Shown: positions 50,846 through 61,703, numbered from the stretch's first letter. The stretch: DNA of 64,000 nt from a bacterium (GCA_905221325.1 CAJNCS010000003.1:1-64000); one strand, 5' to 3'. Translations and numbers: made by a program. The notes: a model not told the origin generated them from the sequence alone.

Positions 50846-51450
50846 TGGGAAAAATCATCGGAATCACAGGAGGAATTGCCTCTGGTAAGTCAACTGTGAC
50901 AAATTTCCTAAGAGAAAAAGGATTTCAAGTGGTGGATGCTGATGCAGTCGTCCATCAGCTACAAAGACCTGGTGGGCGTCTTTATCAGCTCTTAGTTCAG
51001 CACTTTGGACAGGAAATTCTCTTAGAAAATGGAGAACTCAATCGCCCTCTCCTGGCTAGCCTCATCTTTTCAAATCCTGAGGAGCGGGAATGGTCTAAAC
51101 AAACCCAAGGAGAGATTATTCGTGAGGAATTGACTGCACTGAGAGAACAGTTGGCTCAGACAGAAGCAATTTTTTTCATGGATATTCCCCTGCTTTTTGA
51201 ACAGGACTACAGTGCTTGGTTTGATGAAACATGGCTGGTCTATGTGGACTGTGATATACAACTAGAACGTTTCATGAAACGGGATCATCTTTCTAAAGAA
51301 GTAGCAGAGTCCCGTCTGGCCGCCCAGTGGTCTTTAGAAGAAAAGAAAAAATTGGCGAGTCATGTCCTGGACAACAATGGAAATCGAGATCAACTTCTAG
51401 ATCAGGTATCTTTTCTGCTTGATGGAGGTGAACATGATGACAGAGATTAG
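50845..51450 (+). CDS. coaE: Dephospho-CoA kinase
   Basis: The 201-residue P-loop kinase catalyses the last step of coenzyme A synthesis. It has GITGGIASGKSTV at the N-terminus, VVDADAVVHQL, and FFMDIPLLFE. ATG 50845 overlaps the mutM stop (TGATG), with AAAGGAGG before it. Confidence 0.96.
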   Translation: MGKIIGITGGIASGKSTVTNFLREKGFQVVDADAVVHQLQRPGGRLYQLLVQHFGQEILLENGELNRPLLASLIFSNPEEREWSKQTQGEIIREELTALREQLAQTEAIFFMDIPLLFEQDYSAWFDETWLVYVDCDIQLERFMKRDHLSKEVAESRLAAQWSLEEKKKLASHVLDNNGNRDQLLDQVSFLLDGGEHDDRD

Positions 51451-52645
51451 TTGGAAAGAGAATCTTCGTGTTGCCTGGTTCGGTAGTTTTCTAACGGGCG
51501 CCAGCATTTCCTTGGTCGTCCCTTTCATGCCTATCTTTGTAGAACAGTTGGGAATTGAAAGAAATCAAGTAGCTTTCTATACTGGATTAGCCATCTCAGT
51601 TTCGGCTGTTTCAGCAGCTCTAGTTTCTCCTATCTGGGGTATTCTTGCTGACAAGTATGGTCGAAAACCCATGATGATTCGAGCTGGGCTTGCCATGACC
51701 ATCACCATGGGAGGCTTGGCCTTTGTGCCGAATATCTATTGGCTACTCTTTCTGCGCTTGCTTAATGGTGTGTTTACTGGTTTTGTCCCCAATGCGACAG
51801 CTTTAATAGCCAGTCAAGTCCCCAAGGATAAGTCTGGCTATGCTTTGGGGACTCTATCAACTGGAGTAGTAGCTGGGACCCTAACCGGCCCCTTTGTAGG
51901 TGGCTTGATTGCTGAAATTTTTGGCATTCGTAATGTCTTTTTATTGGTAGGTGCTTTCTTATTTTTAGCTGCAATCCTAACCATTTTCTTTATCAAGGAA
52001 GATTTTCAGCCAGTGGCTAAGGAGAAGGCTATCCCAACGAAAGAAGTATTTTCTTCTTTCAAGTATCCTAGGCTTTTAGTGAATCTATTTTTGACGAGCT
52101 TTGTTATTCAATTTTCAGCTCAATCAATTGGCCCCATTCTAGCTCTCTATGTGCGGGACTTAGGTCAGACTGAGAATCTCCTCTTTGTATCAGGATTAAT
52201 CGTATCCAGTATGGGATTTTCTAGCATGATGAGTGCTGGAGTTCTAGGAAAATTTGGCGATAAGGTAGGGAATCATAGACTTTTAGTTGCAGCGCAGATT
52301 TATTCAGTCATCATTTACCTTCTTTGTGCCCATGCAACCAGCCCACTTCAACTTGGCTTGTATCGTTTTCTCTTTGGTTTGGGAACGGGTGCTCTGATAC
52401 CGGGGGTCAATGCTCTTCTGAGCAAAATGACTCCAAAATCAGGTATTTCAAGGATTTTTGCCTTTAACCAAGTCTTTTTCTACCTTGGGGGTGTTGTTGG
52501 TCCCGTGACTGGTTCAGCAGTAGCAGAGCAATTCGGCTACCACTCTGTTTTTTATGCGACAGCAGCCTGTGTAGCTCTCAGTTGTTTATTTAACTTAGTT
52601 CAATTTAGATCATTATTAAAAGTAAAGGAAATCTCGTGCGAGTAA
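51437..52645 (+). CDS. pmrA: Multidrug efflux MFS transporter PmrA
   Basis: The 402-residue major-facilitator antiporter has 12 helices. The loop signature [13 protein letters not shown] follows helix 2, and [19 protein letters not shown] is the antiporter motif C region. PmrA exports fluoroquinolones and ethidium in pneumococcus. ATG 51437 has GGAGGTG 6 bases before it; ATG 51434 is an alternative. It overlaps coaE by 14 bp and rpmG by 10 bp. Confidence 0.93.
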
Positions 52646-52785
52646 AAATTAATCTCAAATGCTCCTCTTGTGGCAGTATTAATTACCTAACCAGTAAGAA
52701 CTCCAAAACCCATCCAGACAAGATTGAGGTTTTAAAGTATTGTCCCAAGGAAAGAAAAGTAACCCTACATCTTGAATCTAAGTAG
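52636..52785 (+). CDS. rpmG: 50S ribosomal protein L33
   Basis: The 49-residue protein reads [18 protein letters not shown], then [31 protein letters not shown], a bL33. GTG 52636 is the start, with AAAGGAA before it, inside the pmrA end. The first zinc pair (CSSC) is present but the second has only one Cys (CPKE), so it keeps three of four ligands. Confidence 0.92.
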
Positions 52786-52824
52786 AATTTATGGTAAAAT
52801 AATAGGGATTTTAAGGAGTTTGAT

Positions 52825-53058
52825 ATGTATAACCTATTGTTAACCATTTTATTAGTATTATCTGTTGTGATTGTGATTGCGATTTTCATGCAACCAACTA
52901 AGAACCAATCCAGCAATGTATTTGATGCCAGCTCAGGTGATTTGTTTGAACGTAGTAAAGCGCGTGGTTTTGAAGCTGTGATGCAACGTTTGACAGGTAT
53001 TTTAGTCTTTTTCTGGCTAGCCATTGCCTTAGCATTGACGGTATTATCAAGTAGATAA
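52825..53058 (+). CDS. secG: Preprotein translocase subunit SecG
   Basis: The 77-residue protein has two membrane helices (about 3-22 and 54-74) joined by a loop with MQPTKNQSSNVFDASSGDLFERSKARGFEAVMQRLT, the SecG pattern. It is a small accessory subunit of SecYEG. AAGGAG precedes the ATG, and a TGGTAAAAT extended -10 lies at 52793-52801. Confidence 0.95.
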   Translation: MYNLLLTILLVLSVVIVIAIFMQPTKNQSSNVFDASSGDLFERSKARGFEAVMQRLTGILVFFWLAIALALTVLSSR

Positions 53059-53151
53059 GAAATGGGCAGGACTAGGTCTTTGCCTATTTTTATTTTTATG
53101 ACACTTAGAAAGTTATCAGTCAAAAAAATTATAAAAATCTAGAAAGAAAAC

Positions 53152-55506
53152 ATGAAAGATAAAATTAAAGAATATTTGCAAGAGAAGGGGCGAGTGACGG
53201 TAAATGATCTAGCTCAGGCTCTCGGAAAGGATGGGTCCAAGGATTTCCGTGAGTTGATTAAAACCCTGTCTCTGATGGAAAGAAAGCATCAGATTCGTTT
53301 TGAAGATGATGGTAGTTTATGTCTGGACCAAAAGAAGAAACATGAAATCACCCTCAAAGGGATTTTTCATGCCCATAAAAATGGCTTTGGCTTTGTCAGT
53401 CTGGAAGGTGAAGAGGACGATCTTTTTGTAGGAAAAAACGATGTCAACTATGCCATTGATGGTGATACCGTAGAGGTGGTCATCAAGAAAGTCGCTGACC
53501 GCAACAAGGGAACTGCTGCAGAAGCCAAAATTATCGATATCCTAGAGCATAGTCTGACGACAGTTGTCGGGCAAATCGTTTTGGATCAGGAAAAGCCCAA
53601 GTATGCGGGCTACATCCGTTCAAAAAATCAGAAAATCAGCCAACCCATCTATGTGAAGAAACCAGCTATTAAGTTGGAAGGTACTGAAGTTCTCAAGGTC
53701 TTTATCGACAAATACCCAAGTAGAAAACACGATTTCTTTGTCGCTAGTGTGCTGGACGTGGTCGGACACTCGACTGATGCTGGGATTGACGTTCTTGAAG
53801 TCTTGGAATCCATGGATATTGTTTCAGAATTTCCAGAAGCTGTTCTCAAGGAAGCAGAAAGTGTACCAGAAGCTCCGTCTCAAAAGGATATGGAAGGTCG
53901 TCTGGACCTGAGAGATGAAATCACCTTTACCATTGACGGCGCGGATGCCAAGGACTTGGACGACGCAGTTCACATTAAGCCTTTGAAAAATGGCAACATC
54001 GAACTCGGTGTTAACATCGCGGATGTTTCCTACTATGTGACCGAGGGTTCTGCACTTGATAAGGAAGCCCTTAACCGCGCGACTTCTGTCTATGTGACAG
54101 ATCGAGTGGTGCCAATGCTTCCAGAGCGTTTGTCAAATGGTATCTGCTCTCTCAATCCTCAAGTCGATCGCTTGACCCAGTCTGCCATTATGGAAATTGA
54201 TAAACATGGTCGTGTGGTTAATTACACCATTACCCAAACAGTTATCAAGACAAGCTTTCGTATGACCTATAGCGCTGTCAATGACATCCTAGCTGGCGAT
54301 GAGGAAAAAAGACAAGAGTTTAAGAAAATTGTTCCTAGTATCGAACTCATGGCCAAGCTTCATGAAACTCTAGAAAGCATGCGTGAGAAACGTGGAGCTC
54401 TCAATTTTGATACCAGTGAAGCAAAGATTTTGGTGGATAAAAAAGGTAAGCCTGTGGATATCGTCCTTCGTCAGCGTGGTGTTGCCGAGCGGATGATCGA
54501 GTCCTTCATGTTGATTGCCAATGAAACAGTTGCCGAGCACTTTAGCAAACTGGAACTTCCTTTCATCTATCGAATTCACGAGGAGCCCAAAGCTGAAAAA
54601 GTTCAGAAGTTTATTGACTATGCTTCAAGCTTTGGCTTGCGCATTTATGGGACTGCCAGTGAGATTAGCCAGGAGGCCCTCCAAGACATCATGCGTACTG
54701 TTGAGGGAGAGCCTTATGCAGATGTATTGTCCATGATGCTTCTCCGATCCATGCAACAGGCTCGCTATTCGGAGCACAATCACGGTCACTATGGACTAGC
54801 AGCTGACTATTACACTCACTTTACCAGCCCGATTCGCCGTTATCCAGACCTTCTAGTCCATCGGATGATTCGGGACTATGGGCGTTCTAAGGAAATAGCA
54901 GAGCATTTTGAGCAAGTGATTCCAGAGATTGCAACCCAGTCTTCCAACCGTGAGCGTCGTGCCATTGAGGCTGAGCGTGAAGTCGAAGCCATGAAAAAGG
55001 CTGAGTACATGGAAGAATACGTGGGCGAAGAGTATGATGCAGTTGTATCCAGTATTGTCAAGTTCGGTCTCTTTGTTGAATTGCCAAATACAGTCGAAGG
55101 CTTAATTCACATCACTAATTTGCCTGAATTTTATCATTTCAACGAGCGTGATTTGACTCTTCGTGGGGAAAAATCAGGCACAACCTTCCGTGTAGGACAG
55201 CAGATTCGCATTCGAGTTGAAAGAGCGGATAAGATGACGGGCGAGATTGACTTTTCTTATATCCCAAGTGAGTTTGATGTCATTGAAAAAGGCTTGAAAC
55301 AAGCTGGGCGCAAAGACAGAGGTCGTGGTTCAATTCGTCGTTCAGATAAGAAGGAAGACAAGAGAAAATCAGGGCGCTCAAGTGATAAGCACAAGCATTC
55401 CCAAAAAGACAAGAAGAAAAAAGGCAAGAAACCTTTTTACAAAGAAGTAGCTAAGAAAGGAGCCAAGCATGGCAAAGGGCGAGGGAAAGGTCGTCGCACA
55501 AAATAA
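53152..55506 (+). CDS. rnr: Ribonuclease R
   Basis: The 784-residue 3'-5' exoribonuclease has an N-terminal winged helix, cold-shock domains ([24 protein letters not shown]) and an RNB catalytic domain. The RNB Asp cluster is in [16 protein letters not shown]. It closes with an S1 domain ([17 protein letters not shown]) and a Lys/Arg-rich tail of about 70 residues. It degrades structured RNA and works with SmpB in trans-translation. smpB overlaps its 3' end by 38 bp, which supports joint expression. Confidence 0.96.
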   Translation: MKDKIKEYLQEKGRVTVNDLAQALGKDGSKDFRELIKTLSLMERKHQIRFEDDGSLCLDQKKKHEITLKGIFHAHKNGFGFVSLEGEEDDLFVGKNDVNYAIDGDTVEVVIKKVADRNKGTAAEAKIIDILEHSLTTVVGQIVLDQEKPKYAGYIRSKNQKISQPIYVKKPAIKLEGTEVLKVFIDKYPSRKHDFFVASVLDVVGHSTDAGIDVLEVLESMDIVSEFPEAVLKEAESVPEAPSQKDMEGRLDLRDEITFTIDGADAKDLDDAVHIKPLKNGNIELGVNIADVSYYVTEGSALDKEALNRATSVYVTDRVVPMLPERLSNGICSLNPQVDRLTQSAIMEIDKHGRVVNYTITQTVIKTSFRMTYSAVNDILAGDEEKRQEFKKIVPSIELMAKLHETLESMREKRGALNFDTSEAKILVDKKGKPVDIVLRQRGVAERMIESFMLIANETVAEHFSKLELPFIYRIHEEPKAEKVQKFIDYASSFGLRIYGTASEISQEALQDIMRTVEGEPYADVLSMMLLRSMQQARYSEHNHGHYGLAADYYTHFTSPIRRYPDLLVHRMIRDYGRSKEIAEHFEQVIPEIATQSSNRERRAIEAEREVEAMKKAEYMEEYVGEEYDAVVSSIVKFGLFVELPNTVEGLIHITNLPEFYHFNERDLTLRGEKSGTTFRVGQQIRIRVERADKMTGEIDFSYIPSEFDVIEKGLKQAGRKDRGRGSIRRSDKKEDKRKSGRSSDKHKHSQKDKKKKGKKPFYKEVAKKGAKHGKGRGKGRRTK

Positions 55507-55936
55507 AAAGGCGCACCACGACTATACAATCGTAGATACGCTAGAGGCAGGGATGGTCCTGACTGGAACTGAAATCAAGAGCGTTCGAGCTGCTCGAATC
55601 AATCTCAAGGACGGGTTTGCTCAGGTAAAAAATGGGGAAGTCTGGTTGAGCAATGTTCATATTGCCCCTTACGAAGAGGGCAATATCTGGAACCAGGAAC
55701 CAGAACGTCGTCGCAAACTCTTACTCCATAAGAAGCAAATCCAAAAATTGGAACAAGAGACTAAAGGAACTGGAATGACCCTTATTCCCCTCAAAGTCTA
55801 TCTCAAAGATGGCTATGCCAAGCTCCTTTTAGGACTTGCCAAAGGGAAGCATGACTATGATAAACGGGAGTCAATCAAGCGTCGTGAACAAAACCGCGAC
55901 ATCGCGCGTGTCATGAAAGCTGTCAACCAGCGTTAA
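55469..55936 (+). CDS. smpB: SsrA-binding protein SmpB
   Basis: The 155-residue protein binds tmRNA and rescues stalled ribosomes. It has [45 protein letters not shown]-like [14 protein letters not shown], and the basic tail [26 protein letters not shown] precedes the ATG inside rnr. The tmRNA gene itself is not in this window. Confidence 0.97.
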   Translation: MAKGEGKVVAQNKKAHHDYTIVDTLEAGMVLTGTEIKSVRAARINLKDGFAQVKNGEVWLSNVHIAPYEEGNIWNQEPERRRKLLLHKKQIQKLEQETKGTGMTLIPLKVYLKDGYAKLLLGLAKGKHDYDKRESIKRREQNRDIARVMKAVNQR

Positions 55937-55950
55937 GAAGAGGAAGTAAA

Positions 55951-56811
55951 ATGGAAAAATTAATTGCCTATAAACGGATGCCCTTGTGGAATAAACAGAC
56001 CATGCCAGAAGCTGTCCAGCAAAAACACAATACCAAGGTCGGGACTTGGGGAAAAATCACTGTTTTGAAGGGGGCACTCAAGTTTATTGAATTAACCGAA
56101 GATGGCGAAGTTCTAGCTGAACACCTTTTCCAAGCAGGGGCCGACAATCCCATGGCACAACCGCAAGCCTGGCACCGAGTAGAGGCTGCCACTGATGATG
56201 TAGAATGGTACTTGGAATTTTATTGTAAACCTGAGGATTATTTCCCTAAGAAATACAATACCAATCCAGTCCATTCGGAAGTCTTAGAAGCTATGCAGAC
56301 GGTGAAACCGGGGAAAGCCTTGGATTTGGGTTGTGGTCAAGGGCGTAACTCTCTCTTTCTCGCACAGAATGGTTTTGATGTGACAGCTGTTGATCAAAAT
56401 GAACTATCTCTGGAAATCTTGCAAAGCATTGTGGAGCAAGAGGATCTCGACATGCCTGTAGGACTATATGATATCAATTCAGCCAGCATTAGCCAAGCCT
56501 ATGATTTTATCGTTTCAACAGTTGTTCTAATGTTTCTTCAAGCGGATCGTATTCCAGCTATTATCCAAAATATGCAGGAGCAAACTACTGTTGGAGGCTA
56601 CAATCTCATCGTCTGTGCCATGGATACGGAGGATTATCCTTGCTCGGTTAACTTCCCATTCACCTTTAAAGAAGGAGAACTGGCAGACTACTACAAGGAT
56701 TGGGAGTTGGTCAAGTACAATGAAAATCCAGGACATCTGCACCGTCGTGATGAAAATGGCAATCGTATTCAACTACGCTTTGCGACCATGTTAGCTAAAA
56801 AAGTCAAGTAA
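55951..56811 (+). CDS. tehB: TehB-like SAM-dependent methyltransferase
   Basis: The 286-residue protein has an N-terminal cupin-like TehB domain ([35 protein letters not shown]) of about 95 residues. A class I methyltransferase follows, with [28 protein letters not shown] as the SAM site. TehB is linked to tellurite resistance in other species; the natural substrate is unknown. It follows smpB by 14 bp and ends in a strong terminator. Confidence 0.92.
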   Translation: MEKLIAYKRMPLWNKQTMPEAVQQKHNTKVGTWGKITVLKGALKFIELTEDGEVLAEHLFQAGADNPMAQPQAWHRVEAATDDVEWYLEFYCKPEDYFPKKYNTNPVHSEVLEAMQTVKPGKALDLGCGQGRNSLFLAQNGFDVTAVDQNELSLEILQSIVEQEDLDMPVGLYDINSASISQAYDFIVSTVVLMFLQADRIPAIIQNMQEQTTVGGYNLIVCAMDTEDYPCSVNFPFTFKEGELADYYKDWELVKYNENPGHLHRRDENGNRIQLRFATMLAKKVK

Positions 56812-56828
56812 ATCAAACTTAACTCAGC

Positions 56829-56865
56829 GAATAGAAACCACTTTGCAAGGTTTCTATTCTTTTTG
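56829..56865 (+). terminator. Terminator of the rnr-smpB-tehB unit
   Basis: A perfect 11-bp stem (GAATAGAAACC 56829-56839 with GGTTTCTATTC 56849-56859), then TTTTTG. Confidence 0.9.
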
Positions 56866-56879
56866 TTTGCGTTGGGTGA

Positions 56880-56908
56880 TTGGGACAAGCTTAAATTTAT
56901 GCTATACT
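56880..56908 (+). promoter_or_regulatory. Promoter of the DUF1887 gene
   Basis: TTGGGA at 56880-56885, 17 bp, and TATACT at 56903-56908 with TGC directly before it. The start point would be near 56915, only about 7 bases before GTG 56922. Confidence 0.7.
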
Positions 56909-56921
56909 AGAAGTAGGAAAT

Positions 56922-58136
56922 GTGAGTAGTAGAGCTGTATTGCTGTCACTCTCGGCGCAAGAAAGTCTTTATGATGGAGGTGGTTCAATGGCGAGTCTTT
57001 TGGTGGAATTGTATGATCGGCATGTATTGGAAAAGAATGTCTACCAAGCTTTTATCAGTGATTGTGACGAGATTCTTTTTCTATCTTTGATGAAAATAAG
57101 CAATGATGAGAAAGTCTCCCTCCGTCAGTTTATCCTAGAAGAAGTCCCCCATATCCAACGAGTGACCTTTCGTCAGTTATCCTTAGAACAACTAGCAGAC
57201 CAGTTAGATTATTGCTTGGCCGAGTATGACCAGGTTCTTCTTGATGTTTTTGGTGGGGATTCGCTACTAGCCTTATCTCTCTATCAATACGGCTTGGATC
57301 GGGATCTCCCCATCGTTGCCATGGATGTCGAGCGGGGAAAACAATACAAGTGGGTAGCTGGTCAGTTGGAAAAAGAAGATTTGGACATTCCTACCCTAAG
57401 CATCCAACAGTTGATAGCCTTGCGTGGTGGAAAAATGCTCAAATCAAAACGCCCTATCCACTCAGTTAAGCAAATTTCAGCCATCAAAAAATTAGCCAGC
57501 TCTGCCATTGCCAATCCTGCCCACTGGTATCAAGTGACCCAATTTTTCTCTCTAGCTAAGACCAATGACCTGCATGCTGAAACCGAAAAAATACTGGAAA
57601 ACAATGGCAAGTATTATCACTATCCAGAATCCCTTATCCCTTTACTTGTGGAAGCGGGGATGCTTTGTATTGAAAGCGAAGACAAGAAACGAGTAACTTA
57701 CAGTTTTCCAAGTCAAGAAGCTCAGGTCTTTTGCCGCAATAAGGGGCATATTTTAGAGGTATATCTCTATCTCTTGGCACTTGAATCGCAGCTGTTTGAT
57801 GAGTGCATGATAGGTGGTGAGATTGATTGGAATGGTATCTTTCCAGAGGCAGACAATGTTCAAAATGAGATTGATGTCATTCTGAGAAAGGGGCGCTCGA
57901 TTACCTTTATCTCCTGCAAGATGACGGATTTATCAGTTGAAGCCATCAATGAACTAGAAGTCTATGCCAATCATTTTGCTGGAGAGAGTTGCCTCAAGTT
58001 AATTGTCTGTACGGGGAAAATCAATCCCGTTTATGCCAATCGCTGCCAGGAATACGGCGTGCTGGTCATTAGAAGTGAGCAGATTCCCAATCTCATTCCC
58101 ATGCTAAAAAAATATTCTAAGAGATTTAAAAGGTAA
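56922..58136 (+). CDS. DUF1887-family CARF-type nuclease-like protein (Card1/Can2 relative)
   Basis: The 404-residue protein has a Rossmann-like N-terminal half with VLLDVFGGDSLLALSLYQYG (about 106-124), recalling the ligand loop of CARF domains. A helical middle follows. The C-terminal PD-(D/E)xK region reads NEIDVILRKGRSITFISCK (315-333), a DUF1887 pattern; Asp318 and Lys333 fit the active site. Card1 and Can2 are DUF1887 nucleases activated by cyclic oligoadenylates. Cleavage activity here is unproven. GTG 56922 keeps the first beta strand; ATG 56988 has a better ribosome-binding site (GGAGGTGG). It is a single-gene unit with its own promoter and terminator. Confidence 0.8.
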   Translation: MSSRAVLLSLSAQESLYDGGGSMASLLVELYDRHVLEKNVYQAFISDCDEILFLSLMKISNDEKVSLRQFILEEVPHIQRVTFRQLSLEQLADQLDYCLAEYDQVLLDVFGGDSLLALSLYQYGLDRDLPIVAMDVERGKQYKWVAGQLEKEDLDIPTLSIQQLIALRGGKMLKSKRPIHSVKQISAIKKLASSAIANPAHWYQVTQFFSLAKTNDLHAETEKILENNGKYYHYPESLIPLLVEAGMLCIESEDKKRVTYSFPSQEAQVFCRNKGHILEVYLYLLALESQLFDECMIGGEIDWNGIFPEADNVQNEIDVILRKGRSITFISCKMTDLSVEAINELEVYANHFAGESCLKLIVCTGKINPVYANRCQEYGVLVIRSEQIPNLIPMLKKYSKRFKR

Positions 58137-58147
58137 AAAAACAATAT

Positions 58148-58173
58148 AAAAGGCTGGAATTCCAGTCTTTTTT
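58148..58173 (+). terminator. Terminator of the DUF1887 gene
   Basis: AAAGGCTGG, AATT, CCAGTCTTT (58149-58170) with one G-T pair, then T. It ends 9 bases before the coiA ComX box. Confidence 0.85.
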
Positions 58174-58181
58174 GCTTCTTT

Positions 58182-58189
58182 TTCGAATA
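58182..58189 (+). promoter_or_regulatory. ComX (sigma-X) cin-box of coiA
   Basis: TTCGAATA differs by one base from the combox core TACGAATA, with T-rich DNA before it. It lies 22 bp upstream of the coiA ATG. Confidence 0.8.
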
Positions 58190-58210
58190 AATGAGAAAAG
58201 GAGGTAGACC

Positions 58211-59167
58211 ATGTTTGTAGCCAGAGATGCCAAGGGAAATTTGGTGAATGCCCTCGAAAAAGATGTGAGCAAGCAAGTCTATACTTGTCCAGCCTGTGGG
58301 GGCAGGCTACGATTACGCCAAGGACAGAGTATTCGAACGCACTTTGCCCATGAAAGGTTAAGAGATTGTGTGGCTATTTTTGAAAATGAAAGTCCAGAAC
58401 ACTTGGGCAACAAAGAGGCCCTTTATCGCTGGGGCAAGAAAGACAATCAAGTCGCCTTAGAATATAGTCTGCCCGAGATCCAGCAGATAGCGGATGTTCT
58501 CGTCAATGAGAAACTAGCTCTAGAGGTTCAGTGCAGTCCCTTGTCTCAAAAGCTTTTAGGCGATAGAAGCCAAGGATACCGTAGCCAGGGCTATCAGGTT
58601 ATCTGGCTACTGGGAGAAAAACTCTGGTTAAAAGAGCGGTTAACACAATTGCAAAGGGGATTTCTCTATTTTAGTCAAAATATGGGTTTCTATGTTTGGG
58701 AACTAGATCTCAAAAAGCAAGTTTTGAGACTGAAATATCTTCTGCATCAGGACCTACGAGGCAAGCTTCATTTTCAGGTCAAGGAATTTTCCTATGGAAA
58801 AGGAAATCTCTTAGAAATTTTACGCTTTCCTTATCAAAAACAAAAACTGCCTCATTTTGCAGTTGTGCAAGATTCCACTATTTGTCACTACATTCGCCAG
58901 CAGTTGTACTACCAAACGCCTTACTGGATGAAAAAACAGGAGGCAGCCTATCAGCAAGGAGACAATTTATTAAACCATCAACTAGACGACTGGTATCCCC
59001 AAGTCAAGCCGATAGAGTTAGGAGATTTTTTGCAGATTGAAACGGATCTGACTAGCTATTATAGAAATTTTCAGGCTTACTATCAAAAAAATCCGAAAAA
59101 TAATCGCCAAAAGCTCTATCCACCAGCCTTTTATCACTTATATTTCTCAAAAAATGTGGTAAAATAG
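58211..59167 (+). CDS. coiA: Competence protein CoiA
   Basis: The 318-residue protein is needed for recombination of incoming DNA after uptake. The N-terminus carries the zinc-finger-like CPACGGRLRLRQGQSIRTHFAHE. A nuclease-like core follows (YSLPEIQQIADVLVNEKLALEVQCSPLS, with YQVIWLLGEKLW), typical of the CoiA PD-(D/E)xK family. AAAGGAGG precedes the ATG. It is under a ComX box, like comEA-comEC earlier in the window, and is followed 18 bp later by pepF. Confidence 0.95.
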   Translation: MFVARDAKGNLVNALEKDVSKQVYTCPACGGRLRLRQGQSIRTHFAHERLRDCVAIFENESPEHLGNKEALYRWGKKDNQVALEYSLPEIQQIADVLVNEKLALEVQCSPLSQKLLGDRSQGYRSQGYQVIWLLGEKLWLKERLTQLQRGFLYFSQNMGFYVWELDLKKQVLRLKYLLHQDLRGKLHFQVKEFSYGKGNLLEILRFPYQKQKLPHFAVVQDSTICHYIRQQLYYQTPYWMKKQEAAYQQGDNLLNHQLDDWYPQVKPIELGDFLQIETDLTSYYRNFQAYYQKNPKNNRQKLYPPAFYHLYFSKNVVK

Positions 59168-59185
59168 AAAGGATGGAGGAATCTT

Positions 59186-60988
59186 ATGGTATTACAACGA
59201 CATGAAATAAATGAAACAGATACATGGGATCTTTCGACAGTCTACCCAACAGACCAGGCTTGGGAAGAAGCCTTGAAAGATTTAACTGAAAAAGTACAAA
59301 CAGCAGCCCAGTATGAGGGACATCTCTTGGATAGCGCAGACAGTTTGCTTGAGATTACAGAATTCTCACTTGACTTGGAACGCCAAGTTGAAAAGCTTTA
59401 TGTCTATGCACATATGAAAAATGACCAGGACACGCGTGAGGCCAAGTATCAAGAGTACTATGCCAAGGCAATGACTTTATACAGTCAGTTAGAACAAGCA
59501 TTTTCATTCTATGAACCTGAGTTTATGGAGATTAGCGAAGAGCAGTATGCGGCCTTCCTAGAAGCTCAACCAAAACTCCAAGTTTACAAGCACTTTTTTG
59601 ACAAGCTCTTGCAAAAGAAAGACCATGTTCTTTCGCAACGTGAAGAAGAATTGTTGGCTGGCGCAGGAGAAATCTTTGGCTCGGCTAGTGAAACCTTTGC
59701 TATTTTGGACAATGCGGATATTAGCTTCCCATACGTACTTGATGACGAAGGCAATGAAGTGCAACTCTCACACGGTACTTACATCCGTTTGATGGAGTCT
59801 AAAAACCGTGAAGTGCGTCGTGGTGCCTATGAATCCCTTTATGCGACATATGAGCAATTCCAACACACTTATGCTAAGACTTTGCAGACAAATGTTAAGG
59901 TGCAAAACTACCGAGCAAAAGTTCGCAACTATAAGAGTGCTCGCCATGCAGCCCTCGCAGCAAACTTTGTTCCAGAAAGTGTCTATGACAATTTAGTAGC
60001 AGCAGTTCGCAAGCATTTGCCACTCTTACATCGTTACCTAGAGCTTCGTTCAAAAATCTTGGGTATTTCTGATCTCAAGATGTACGATGTTTACACACCA
60101 CTGTCTTCAGTAGAATACAGCTTTACTTATGAGGAAGCCTTGAAGAAAGCAGAAGAAGCCTTGGCAGTTCTTGGTGACGATTACTTGAGTCGCGTCAAAC
60201 GTGCCTTCAGTGAGCGTTGGATTGATGTCTATGAAAACCAAGGCAAGCGTTCTGGTGCCTACTCTGGCGGTTCTTATGATACCAATGCCTTTATGCTCCT
60301 CAACTGGCAGGACAATCTAGACAATCTCTTTACCCTTGTCCATGAAACAGGTCACAGTATGCACTCAAGCTATACTCGTGAAACCCAACCTTATGTTTAC
60401 GGAGATTATTCTATCTTCTTGGCTGAGATTGCCTCAACGACCAATGAAAATATCTTGACAGAGAAATTATTGGAAGAAGTAGAAGACGATGCAACTCGCT
60501 TTGCTATCCTCAATAACTTCTTGGACGGTTTCCGTGGAACAGTCTTCCGTCAAACTCAATTCGCTGAGTTTGAACATGCCATTCACCAAGCAGACCAAAA
60601 TGGAGAAGTCTTGACAAGTGATTTCCTCAATAAACTCTACGCTGGCCTGAACCAAGAGTACTATGGACTCAGCAAGGAAGACAATCCTCAGATCCAATAC
60701 GAGTGGGCACGCATTCCACACTTCTACTATAACTACTATGTTTATCAGTATTCGACAGGTTTTGCAGCAGCTTCAGCCTTGGCTGAAAAGATTGTCCATG
60801 GTAGTCAAGAAAACCGTGACCGCTATATCGACTACCTCAAGGCAGGTAAGTCTGACTATCCGCTCAATGTCATGAGAAAAGCTGGTGTTGATATGGAGAA
60901 GGAAGACTACCTCAACGATGCCTTTGCAGTCTTTGAACGTCGCTTGAACGAGTTTGAAGCCCTTGTTGAAAAATTGGGACTAGCTTAA
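59186..60988 (+). CDS. pepF: Oligoendopeptidase F
   Basis: The 600-residue M3B zinc peptidase degrades oligopeptides of about 7-17 residues. The zinc site is [12 protein letters not shown], with the downstream Glu in [11 protein letters not shown]. The N-terminal [22 protein letters not shown] is typical of PepF. No signal peptide. GGATGGAGG precedes the ATG. It follows coiA closely, so competence-induced read-through is likely. Confidence 0.96.
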   Translation: MVLQRHEINETDTWDLSTVYPTDQAWEEALKDLTEKVQTAAQYEGHLLDSADSLLEITEFSLDLERQVEKLYVYAHMKNDQDTREAKYQEYYAKAMTLYSQLEQAFSFYEPEFMEISEEQYAAFLEAQPKLQVYKHFFDKLLQKKDHVLSQREEELLAGAGEIFGSASETFAILDNADISFPYVLDDEGNEVQLSHGTYIRLMESKNREVRRGAYESLYATYEQFQHTYAKTLQTNVKVQNYRAKVRNYKSARHAALAANFVPESVYDNLVAAVRKHLPLLHRYLELRSKILGISDLKMYDVYTPLSSVEYSFTYEEALKKAEEALAVLGDDYLSRVKRAFSERWIDVYENQGKRSGAYSGGSYDTNAFMLLNWQDNLDNLFTLVHETGHSMHSSYTRETQPYVYGDYSIFLAEIASTTNENILTEKLLEEVEDDATRFAILNNFLDGFRGTVFRQTQFAEFEHAIHQADQNGEVLTSDFLNKLYAGLNQEYYGLSKEDNPQIQYEWARIPHFYYNYYVYQYSTGFAAASALAEKIVHGSQENRDRYIDYLKAGKSDYPLNVMRKAGVDMEKEDYLNDAFAVFERRLNEFEALVEKLGLA

Positions 60989-60989
60989 G

Positions 60990-61703
60990 ATGGTAGAGTC
61001 TTATAGTAAAAATGCCAACCATAACATGCGACGCCCTGTCGTCAAGGAAGAAATCGTAGAACTCATGCGCCAGCGTCAAAAGCAGGTGACAGGTTCCTTG
61101 AAAGAACTGGAGACCTTCGCTCGCAAGGAAAATATTCCCATCATTCCTCATGAAACAGTTGCCTACTTCCGATTTCTCATGGAAAGTTTGCAGCCTAAGA
61201 ATATTTTGGAGATTGGAACGGCTATTGGCTTTTCAGCACTCTTGATGGCAGAGCATGCGCCAAATGCCAAGATTACAACGATTGACCGTAATCCTGAGAT
61301 GATTGGTTTTGCTAAGGAAAATTTTGCTCAGTTTGACAGCCGCAGGCAAATCACTCTCTTAGAGGGCGATGCCGTAGATGTTTTGTCTAGCCTGACAGAA
61401 ACTTATGACTTTGTCTTTATGGATTCGGCCAAGTCCAAGTACATTATCTTTCTACCAGAGATTCTCAAACATTTAGAAGTTGGTGGCGTAGTCGTCTTGG
61501 ATGATATTTTCCAAGGGGGCGATGTTGCAAAGGACATCATGGAAGTCCGTCGAGGTCAGCGCACCATTTATAAAGGTTTGCAGAGACTTTTCGACGCAAC
61601 TTTGGACAATCCGGATCTAACAGCGACTCTAGTTCCACTTGGGGACGGGATTCTCATGCTGAGAAAGAATGTGGAAGATGTGCAGCTTCCTGAGAGTGAA
61701 TGA
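60990..61703 (+). CDS. O-methyltransferase (class I SAM-dependent)
   Basis: The 237-residue protein has ILEIGTAIGFSALLMAEHAPNAKITTIDRN (SAM site) and DFVFMDSAKSKYIIFLPEILKHLEVGGVVVLDDI, the pattern of catechol-O-methyltransferase-like family 3 enzymes. Many such streptococcal proteins are now assigned to tRNA hydroxyuridine methylation (TrmR-like); this is a possible role here. It starts one base after the pepF stop, without a strong ribosome-binding site. Confidence 0.88.
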   Translation: MVESYSKNANHNMRRPVVKEEIVELMRQRQKQVTGSLKELETFARKENIPIIPHETVAYFRFLMESLQPKNILEIGTAIGFSALLMAEHAPNAKITTIDRNPEMIGFAKENFAQFDSRRQITLLEGDAVDVLSSLTETYDFVFMDSAKSKYIIFLPEILKHLEVGGVVVLDDIFQGGDVAKDIMEVRRGQRTIYKGLQRLFDATLDNPDLTATLVPLGDGILMLRKNVEDVQLPESE

